Source: Chelydra serpentina
Lineage: Eukaryota; Chordata; Testudines; Chelydridae
Length of the DNA: 64,000 bases
NCBI GenBank assembly: GCA_037349315.1
Contig: JBAIAC010000054.1
Location: 4,216,001-4,280,000 of the forward strand
Direction of reading: 5' to 3'
Every line of letters begins with the position of its first letter. Position 1 is the stretch's first letter. A program made the position numbers and the translations under genes. Shown piece after piece: positions 56,480 through 64,000 of the stretch. The notes below the pieces were generated by a model. The model did no database searches. It saw only the letters and a program-made list of their open reading frames with translations, and was not told where the DNA came from.

Positions 56480-56820
56480 GATGTGTTCATGTCTGTAAGT
56501 ACCTAACTGGGGAACAAATATTTAATAACAGGCTCTTCGCTCTAGGAGAGAAACGTGTAACACGCGCTAGTGGATGGATGTGAAGCTAGACTGGAGATAA
56601 GATGTACATTTACAGTGTGAGTGATTAACCGTTGGAACAACTTACTGAGGGTCCTGGTGGATTCTCCACCCTGGAAATGTTTAGATCACTGCTGCATGTT
56701 TCTCTAACAGATCTGCTCTAGGGATGATTGTGGGGCAGGTCTCTGGCCTGTGTGATGCAGGAGGTCAGACCAGATGATCACAACGGTCCCTTCTGGCCCT
56801 GGAACCCATGAAAACCCACA
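56480..56820 (+). mobile_element. CR1 LINE 3'-end fragment, old
   Basis: 'gtaagtacctaactggggaa' and 'gaggtcagaccagatgatca' are typical of the CR1 ORF2 end and 3' UTR, and the order of segments follows CR1. It is degraded, with no open frame. It lies just outside the provirus. Confidence 0.7.
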
Positions 56821-57935
56821 ACTGCTTTGATTGGCTTGGCAATCTGTGCCCCACCTGAGGAGAAGGAGCGGTGCAAATTTGATCAAGGATTCCACGTGGG
56901 CATTTGGCCAAAGAGTTCCTGAGACACAGCCCTCCCAAAACGATGTCATGTTAAAATTTGCTGATTCTTATGACATTTTTTGGTGTATAAATGATGGGCA
57001 GCATCCACATAACTCTCCCAGCGCTAGGCAGCTCCTGAGCTCCTCCAGTGTGCAGCACCAAGAGCCAGCTTCCGTACCTGATCATGCAAACATTATTAGC
57101 GTTTCACTTTAGCCCTAGAAAGTAGCCCACATACTGATCTGAGCAACAAACACTAGCAGGCATGCAGGAGCTCCATTAGAGGAAAGGAGAGGTTGCATCA
57201 ACATTTGTGTAAGTGCAAAATGGCAGAGTGCTCTGGCATTCACATGAAGGGTCAGATTGGCTTGAAAATTAATATCTCCCATAGGGAGCTGGAGTAGACT
57301 TCATGGTTCAGCTTCGGCATCCTAAGGGACAGCGCCCCCAGATGTCTTGGTTTTGAATGTTAAATCCACCTGCATAGGGATGTTGTCTTGGAAAATAGCT
57401 GACCACAACAGGGACTGGGGGATACTCTATGGTGCAAATTTGGGATCATTTGGTCAAGGAACAGCTGAGATACACACCCCTAAAAATGAGCTACCAAGGT
57501 CAGATTTCTAGAACTTTTTGTTTGTGGGTGCAGAGCTAGGGGAAAAAACTATGGCTCTAATCCTCAGAAAAACGTATGTCCCTGGGCTGAGCCTGAGGTC
57601 AGCTACTCCACAGCATCAAGAACCCATGTAGAGCCTCAGTATTTCAAAAGTTATTGTACTGCAAAGGCTGTAGCACCTCTGTTGACGACAGTTCACTGCT
57701 CTGGGACCTATTGTTTCCACAGGATCTCTTTTGTTAGGGCCAGGCAGCAAACAGCTAATTTAACTCTGGGGAGCCGGTGCTGGCTCTTAAACCCAAGGTC
57801 AGCTCCTTTTCGGCGCAGCTCAGACTGTACGTGCTGCCCCTTCTTCCTCTCTGCCAAGTGTCTAGAGAATTCTGGGGCTTGACAGGCCGCCCGCCCAGCG
57901 GAGGAGCAATCAGTGAGGTGGAGTCTGGGTATATC
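56821..57935. other. No gene recognised
   Basis: I see no coding sequence. Two stretches (about 56870-56960 and 57430-57500) share wording such as 'tttgatcaagga' or 'tttggtcaaggaacag' near 'cctgagacacagccctcccaaa', suggesting an old divergent repeat. Confidence 0.35.
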
Positions 57936-58122
57936 CTGGGGTTATGTCTACACTACGAGCCAGAGGGTGGTTTCCCTGCTTGTGCACACTTCCCCGCACT
58001 AGCTCGCGTCGAGCGAGCACAAGTATAAATAGCAATGTGGCTACATTCGCACTGGTAGTGGAGTATGTGAACACAAGCAGGGGAATCACACCCCGAGCTG
58101 ATCGTGTAGACACAGCCTCAGT
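57936..58122. mobile_element. MITE with TGTCTACAC ends
   Basis: The left end 'ggggttatgtctacacta' and right end 'tcgtgtagacacagcctcag' are inverted with mismatches. There is an internal palindrome 'gctcgcgtcgagcgagc'. Same end type as 10134-10372. Confidence 0.6.
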
Positions 58123-58932
58123 ATAACTTGCTTACACACATGCGCCCATCCTGGAGCAGGATTGGTCAAACAATCGTCTCTTCCAGAAATCTCAGCCCAC
58201 ACGCTGCGGCCCAGTTCCCAAGAAGCTGCTCTGCACCAAAAACGGAGTCTAGCAGAGACAAAACCTCCTTGCTGCTTGCAACAGCTTCTCGCAGCTAACA
58301 AAACAATAAACAACCCTTTCTTCCAAGGTTAAAAACGTGCGCATGCACTACAAAAACCGTGACGGACTCGTGTGTAACAGCGCCCTCTGGTGACACCTGC
58401 CATTGCAGTGTGTGTGGAGGTGGTGCCGCGGAGATTCCTGTTAGAAGGCGGAGCTCTGGCCGGCTGGGAAGGGCTTTGGTTGCTGTTGTTGCATTAGACT
58501 CATGTCAATGATGTCAATGCTAAGCGCAAGCGCCTTGTTGCTTGGATGCGAGGACCTCTTAGAGCGCTGCATGGGCTCCCTTGGGCTCTGGGGCTGCAGC
58601 GAGGCACCTTTGGAAGTGTGAGTGGGGAGTGCACTCCTACGGAAGATCAGCACTGCACCAGCGGATCCCACTGCCAACTGCCCATCTGCCTGCGGGAACT
58701 AGGCAGTCACAGGGCCACAGCACAAAGCCCAGGCAGATGGTGCTGTGCTGGGGGGATTTGCTGCCACGGTGAAAACACCGCCAGACAGACTAGTGCAAGT
58801 GACCTGACTAGGACAAATGGGTTCTGTGCTGGGCAGGGCTCACAGAACGCCTGTGCCAGGCTGCACAGAGGGTCTGTGCTGGGAAATGAGAACCAGCACG
58901 CTCGGTGCATGCCACTGGCATGCAATGCGGAG

Positions 58933-58934
<2 letters not shown>
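58123..58934. other. No gene recognised
   Basis: No supported gene. Short frames on both strands show no known domain. Confidence 0.4.

Positions 58935-58964
<30 letters not shown>
58935..58964 (+). repeat. (TG)n microsatellite
   Basis: About 15 uninterrupted TG dinucleotides. Confidence 0.95.
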
Positions 58965-58966
<2 letters not shown>

Positions 58967-61270
58967 TCACAGCCCTCAGAGCTGTTGTGTCAGGGTGACT
59001 TCATCTCCATGGAGGTGTTCTCATGCAGCTGAGTGTAAATATGGAGAAGGGACTTTCCCCTCCCTGGGGCTGTATGGTTCAGGGTGAATGTGCTGTCATT
59101 GTTCTGAGAGAGCAGGAGGAGGTGCCCAACCCCTCATGGGGAGGGGAAGTGAGAGTGGGAGGAAAAGAGGGGGACGGCAGCAGGACAGAGGCAGGCAGTG
59201 GGGAGCCGGAGAGAGACGGAGAGAAACAGTGAGGGGGGCACAGAGGGACAGAGGGAAACCGATAGTACGTGGAGCGGCTGAGGTTGGGCAGGACAGACAG
59301 ATGTTCAGGAGAGGGTCCCTTCCATTTACAGCTGGCTGTTCCTGAGCAGCTGGTCCTGCATGCTCCTGATCATCGGACCCAGTCGTCTCCCATCATTGAC
59401 TCATGTTGTCCCGGAGATCCGGACCAGGAGAACCAAAGGCCCTTCAGAGCCCGTGGGGCTGGGCTAACGTGCACCCCCACAAGCAAGAATCCTGGAGGCT
59501 GTTGAGATGAGTTCCTGTCTGTTTCCTGTAAAACTTGCCCGTACCGGTATTGCCCTGGCCTCTTCCTTTGTCATTCAGTGTGGCACACATTCTAAAGCAA
59601 TATGCATTTCCTCACCTTTCGGGGGGCGAAGCCAGACTTTGAGGCACCTGCTCCCCCACTTGGTGTTAACTTTGCTTGTGCCAATCAGAAACGAACACAA
59701 ACAGGTTTTGGGCCCCGTCCCCTATGACACTTCTATGATGTCATAGTTGGTACTTTAGGGGCTGCCTGCCATGTGCAGGCAGGGAGAGGAGAAAGAAAAA
59801 CGAATCCTGTGTATCCCGTGTACACCCGTAACCGAGCCTGATCACCTCGAAGCCTCTCTCTCAGCTCACGTGTTTCAAACGGAGTTTCTACGTTTGCCGG
59901 TCGTTATGCGTTGGTTTGTATTTGTGAGTATCCGTTATTACTAAATGCTGTATCTTTGTTTATAAATATTGTTAGTACATATTTAGTTATTGTGTGTTTT
60001 AAGTTTCATTAACTCTATTAGCTAATCTAACGCTGCTCCCTTACCCCTTGTAATTATCCCCAATAAAACTTTAAACTGATTAATTTTAGTTGTGTGTGTG
60101 CGTGTCTGCAGTTTGCATCGTAACCCATACTCTCCTTGCATCCCTTACCAATATAGTCTATTGCCACGTGCAGCCTAGTAAATAACAGGCCTGCATTTTC
60201 TTTCGCCCCTGCGTGCCCGTGGCAATCCACAGAGGCAAGTCATGAGCGGTGCCCGAGGCACAGAGACTGACTTGGGCGTTAGACAGAACCCAGCTAGAGA
60301 CTAGGGAAAGGGCAACCTTGAATTAATAATCATCATAATAATCTATAAGATAATAGCCTAGAAATACAGAGAGAGAGATTTTTTATTTAGAGAGTTATAT
60401 TTAGTTAAGTACGCTTAGTAGTAAGGTATAGTGTGTGTGTGTGTATTCAATTGTTATTTTTTATTGTATATATTCTTCATATATTTAATGTCATTGTAGG
60501 TAGGTGGACTCCAGTTCCATATGTTCCATTTGTTCCGGTTTAAATAAAATCCCAGTTATGTTTTTGTTTTGTTTTTTTATAACCAGTTGTATTATTTTGT
60601 CCACCATTAAATAACCGTTTTTCGCGGTGGAACACCCCCCGCAGCTCCCACCTGCCGCACTGCGACGGACCATTACTTCGGTGGTTTTGGGGCAGGGTGA
60701 CTTCGGATGTATTTCAAATTATAACACAATAACCCGGCTCTCGGAGGTCAGTTTACATGTTTGCAGTTTACACTCCATTGAGATGAATGACCACTTCACA
60801 CCTCTGCGGGTCTCCTGTGCTGCGGTGGGTTGTGTATAACCCTTTCCCCAATACTGGGCCCTGATGTGCTGTAGAGACTCTGGGACTCCTTTCCGTTCCC
60901 CCTCCCTGCCACCAGCTGGCAGTGTAACACGTTCGATGAGGGGGGGTGGGGGGGTGCTGAATCCAAGCAGTGAAGAGAGGCAGAGGCACTCTCAAGGCCA
61001 GATTCTGCTTTATCTCAATCAGTTGGGGGTACAGTAGAACTCAGTTAAGTGGGGAACAATCCCAAGGAAATCAGAGTTAGTTGTTTTAGCAGGAGCTAAT
61101 ACTGAGGCAGGCTTGCACTGTAAACTGCTGTACACTATTGCTGTTCTCTCCGGTATATTAACTACCAGGGGCTGGCGGAGCAGGTGCTTCGGCGGCCTGA
61201 GGAAATGTCAGTGCTCTACTGAGCACAGTCCCAGTCCCAGCCAGTCACTGGCCACTGCCCACTAAGACCC
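58965..61270. other. No gene recognised; possible LTR-like piece at 59560-60120
   Basis: Purine-rich sequence at 59090-59280 is followed by a region with 'ccccaataaaactttaaact' (about 60058) and a GT-rich stretch, reminiscent of an R/U5 region, but I cannot find ends. AT-rich sequence with a short (TG)n lies at about 60360-60600. No coding region is supported. Confidence 0.3.
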
Positions 61271-61274
61271 TGAC

Positions 61275-61800
61275 AGAAACCAGGAGAAGGAGGTTTAATT
61301 AGACTGGGACTTTTCATCTTGGAAAAGAGACGGCTAAGGGGAGATATGATTGAGGTCTATAAAATCATGACTGGTGTAGAGAAAGTAGATAAGGAAGTGT
61401 TGTTTACTCCTCATAACACAAGAACTAGGGGTCACCAAATGAAATGAATAGGCAGCAGGTTTAAAACAAATAAAAGGAAATATTTCTTCACACAACGCAC
61501 AATCTGTGGAACTCCTTGCCAGAGGATGTTGTGAAGGCCAAGACCATAACAGGGTTCAAAAAAGAACTAGATAAGTTCATGGAGGATAGGTTCATCAATG
61601 GCTATTAGCCAGGTGGGCAGGATGGTGTCCCTGGCCTCTGTTTGTCATGTAATGAGCGCCAGGGGATGGATCACTTGATGATTCCCTATTCTGTTCATTC
61701 CTGCTGGGGCACCTGGTACTGGCCACTGTTGGAAGACAGGATACTGGGCTAGATGGACCTTTGGTCTGACCCAGTAGGGCCATTCTTATGTTCTTATGAC
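61275..61800 (+). mobile_element. CR1 LINE 3' end with TTCTTATG tail
   Basis: Pieces of the RT C-terminus can be followed ('gggacttttcatcttgg', 'agacggctaaggggagat'), then the 3' UTR with 'gatactgggctagatggacc', ending 'cttatgttcttatga'. The frame is broken by stops. It ends about 50 bp before the second Gmr1-like LTR. Confidence 0.85.
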
Positions 61801-61847
61801 TCCAAAGAGATATCACACGCAGGAGAATGCAATGTCTACAGATGAGG

Positions 61848-62230
61848 TGTGACGGAGTAGAGAGCGAGATGGATCTGGCTGAGGCTGTAACATGAGCCAG
61901 GACGGGGGTGGGGAGGTGACACCTTTGGCTGGGAGAATGGTAACAGGCTAGAGGAGGGGCCCCGGGGGAGGGGAAGAGCCTGCTGGAGGGTTTTGGCTTT
62001 TTGGTTTCAGTTTTAAGCTGGGTGGTGAAACACAGGGAGCCCCATAGCTGGGGTCTAAGCTCCCTGCCCCCCCAGAAGGCCCAGCTGAGGGGTCCGGGTC
62101 ATACTTACAAGCTCTGTTTGGACTCGTTCCTGACAACCCTAATAAACCTTCTGTTCTACTGGCTGGCTGAGAGTCACATTGAATCCCAGGAAGAGGGGTG
62201 CAGGACCTGACTCCCCCACACTCCGTGACA
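61848..62230 (+). repeat. 5' LTR of a second Gmr1-like element
   Basis: It begins 'tgtgacggagtagagagc' and ends 'cccacactccgtgaca', with 10-bp inverted termini TGTGACGGAG/CTCCGTGACA. AATAAA in 'ccctaataaaccttctg' (62142-62147) marks a poly(A) signal. At 383 bp it is shorter than the 566-bp LTRs of the other element, but the R-U5 part from 'aataaaccttctgttctac' onward is closely similar. Its partner LTR would lie beyond the window. Confidence 0.85.
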
Positions 62231-62232
62231 AC

Positions 62233-62249
62233 TGGTGGCAGCGGTGGGA
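62233..62249 (+). other. Candidate primer-binding site
   Basis: 'tggtggcagcggtggga' starts 2 nt after the LTR end. It differs from the first element's site by one base. The primer tRNA is not assigned. Confidence 0.6.
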
Positions 62250-62485
62250 TCTTCTGCACCCCATGAACGGCACTTCCTGCAGTAAGTGACTAGAGAGCAG
62301 TACAACGAAGGGGGATTGACGGGGAGCAGGTTGCTGAAGAGGCAGAGAGAAGCGGTTTCGGGGGGCGGAGGAGTTACGCTTAACCCTGAGGGGTGTGACC
62401 AGTGAGAAGGGCTGGCACACTAGGGGTTCCCCCTGGAAGCCGTGGGGGCCAAGACCGCACAGGCCTGCGAGTGGCCAGCAGGAAG

Positions 62486-64000
62486 ATGTATGCTAAGCGC
62501 CGTAAGAACGACCTGGTGGAGCTGTGCAGGCAGAGGGGGCTGCGCGTTGGGAGGTCCACCAAAGACCAGCTGATTGCACAGCTGGAGGAGAAGGATCGCT
62601 TGGACGACCCGATCCCTGCCCCTGGGGGAAGCCGCCCGACAGACGCAGCATGGGCCCCAGGGCCTGACCTGGCTGGGAGGGGTCAGACTGCTGCCGAGGA
62701 CATCCCAAGACCCCTCTCACCTCTGCACAGGGGAGAGGTTGGGGAAAGCCCAGCAAATACCGAGGGCACCTTGACCCCGGCGGCCAGCAGGGGATCTTCC
62801 CGGCAGAGCTCCCCATCCCAGCAGTGGAGGCGGCTGGATTGGGAGAGGGAGATAAAACTGAAAGAGCTCGAGTTGAGACAGCAGGAACTGAAGGAGGAGC
62901 GGGAAGAACGGGAAAAACAACGTCAGCATGAGCTGGAGGAGAAGGAGAAACAACGCCAGCATGAGGTGCAGGAGAAGGAGAAACAACGCCAGCATGAGGA
63001 GAAACAACGCCAGCATGAGCTGGAGCTGGCCAGACTGAGGAGCAGTGAGGCCCCGGCTGCGGTGAGTGAGGGGGAACCCAAGACTACAGGGAAGTTTGAT
63101 CGTAACTTCCTGGCCCGGCGTAAGGAAGGGGAAGACATAGACAGCTTCCTGGCGGCCTTTGAGAATGCCTGCAGGTTGCACAAGGTTGACCCTGCAGACA
63201 AGATCCAGTATCTCACCCCCTTACTAGACCCTGCAAGCCTGGACGTGTACGGCCGAATGAAAGAGACGGAGACTGGGGACTATGAACTGTTCAAAAAGGC
63301 CCTGCTCTGCGAGCTTGGGCTGACTCCCGAGATGTACCGTCAAAGGTTCCGGGATCAGCGAAAAACCCCTGAGATCACGTACCTACAACTGGCCAACCGG
63401 ATACATGGATACGCCCGCAAGTGGACCGCTGGGGCCCAAACTATGGAGGACCTGCTCGAACTATTCGTACTGGAACAACTGTATGAACTGTGCCCATCAG
63501 ACCTGAAGGTATGGTTGATGGACAAAAATCCAGGGAGCCCGCAGCACGCAGGGCGGCTGGCCGACCAGTTCATGAACAGTCGGTCAAGGGGTGGCAGGGA
63601 GGAATCCCAAAGGAGCAGGCCCACCCTGAGGCAGCAAGAGAGTCACCACGGGACCCACCAAAGGGGAAATAGGGAGAACCCCCTCCCGAGGGGAACCTCC
63701 GACACCAGAACCAACCGACCTGCTCGAGGGGACCAACGGGACATGAGCTGCTATCACTGTGGCCAGAGGGGCCACTTACGGTCCCAATGCCCCAAGATCA
63801 GAGACAGACTGAGCAGACCAAACCCACATCGGGTTAACTGGGTAGGGACCCAGCCGGACGAGGGGCCGACAGCCCACAAGAGGGGGGCTGGCAGCTTATC
63901 AACGGCTCCGGAGGGAGGAAGGCCCCAGACCAGCTCCTCGGGGGGGCTGGATGCCCCGGACTCAGGGTTCTCGGTTTATAGGGTGGCCGCGGGGCTGTCC
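62486..64000 (+). CDS. Gmr1-like Gag with SAP-like, coiled-coil, SCAN-like and CCHC segments (partial, open to window end)
   Basis: I read 505 codons from the ATG without a stop. The frame is closed upstream by TGA at 62396, and this is the first ATG after it. Residues 8-36 are SAP-like (LVELCRQRGLRVGRSTKDQL). About 118-182 is a charged coiled coil with four QRQHE repeats. About 201-282 is the capsid-like part, beginning KFDRNFLARR. About 283-366 is SCAN-like, including LLELFVLEQLYELCPSDLKV. A zinc knuckle has C422, C425, H430 and C435. Gag would assemble particles and bind the element RNA. The SCAN domain of vertebrate zinc-finger proteins is known to derive from Gmr1-like Gag, so the match supports the family call. 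Protease and pol should follow outside the window. There are no frame breaks. Confidence 0.88.
   Translation, partial: MYAKRRKNDLVELCRQRGLRVGRSTKDQLIAQLEEKDRLDDPIPAPGGSRPTDAAWAPGPDLAGRGQTAAEDIPRPLSPLHRGEVGESPANTEGTLTPAASRGSSRQSSPSQQWRRLDWEREIKLKELELRQQELKEEREEREKQRQHELEEKEKQRQHEVQEKEKQRQHEEKQRQHELELARLRSSEAPAAVSEGEPKTTGKFDRNFLARRKEGEDIDSFLAAFENACRLHKVDPADKIQYLTPLLDPASLDVYGRMKETETGDYELFKKALLCELGLTPEMYRQRFRDQRKTPEITYLQLANRIHGYARKWTAGAQTMEDLLELFVLEQLYELCPSDLKVWLMDKNPGSPQHAGRLADQFMNSRSRGGREESQRSRPTLRQQESHHGTHQRGNRENPLPRGTSDTRTNRPARGDQRDMSCYHCGQRGHLRSQCPKIRDRLSRPNPHRVNWVGTQPDEGPTAHKRGAGSLSTAPEGGRPQTSSSGGLDAPDSGFSVYRVAAGLS

Larger units (their letters stand above)
62231..64000 (+). mobile_element. 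Second Gmr1-like element, internal region, cut by window end
   Basis: A leader with a primer-binding-site candidate is followed by an intact Gag frame that continues to the last base. The leader between the LTR and the ATG is recognisably similar to that of the provirus at 51572-56330. No deletions are visible in the part present. Confidence 0.85.

Overview
The window looks like vertebrate nuclear DNA, most likely from a cryptodiran turtle. It has no operons, is dominated by interspersed repeats, and carries three copies of a tRNA-derived SINE whose 3' tail matches a CR1 LINE tail, an arrangement known from turtles. It also has several CR1 LINEs, many hAT-type elements with visible 8-bp target-site duplications (TSDs), and Gmr1-like Ty3/gypsy retrotransposons. 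The organism call is an inference from these repeat families. Only one host protein-coding gene is well supported.

1-30.6 kb is a repeat bed. A hAT element (1.3-4.2 kb) holds a broken transposase that is itself split by a MITE. Around it lie SINEs, CR1 fragments, a solo LTR (15.4-16.3 kb), a CR1 copy with a long open reverse-transcriptase frame (18.0-19.3 kb), and a hAT element split by a second CR1 (22.4-25.3 kb). Two copies of one hAT end form an inverted pair (26.5-28.1 kb), and 28.3-29.65 kb is a nest of hAT insertions several layers deep.

30.6-46.1 kb is the host gene region. A 52-bp minisatellite (30.65-32.28 kb) abuts a CpG island (32.4-33.85 kb) that ends in a consensus splice donor. 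About 7 kb of a 41-bp GT-rich minisatellite follows (33.9-40.95 kb). The intact coding exon of RNF208, a RING-finger E3 ligase, is at 43.4-44.2 kb, with poly(A) signals downstream. I infer that the CpG island is the RNF208 promoter and first untranslated exon, which would place the 7-kb array inside intron 1.

46-64 kb is again mostly repeats. The main items are a GC-rich hAT element with an internal 44-bp tandem array, and a complete but internally deleted minus-strand Gmr1-like provirus (51.57-56.33 kb). The provirus has 566-bp LTRs, a 5-bp TSD, and integrase ahead of RT/RNase H. A second Gmr1-like element in plus orientation begins at 61.85 kb and runs off the window. Its Gag frame (62486 to the end, 505 codons without a stop) has a SAP-like motif, a coiled coil with a short repeat, a SCAN-like capsid segment and a CCHC knuckle. 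It is the longest convincing intact mobile-element frame here.

The window therefore shows one small conserved gene embedded in, and probably spliced across, repeats, with two young-looking Gmr1-like elements as the most notable mobile content.
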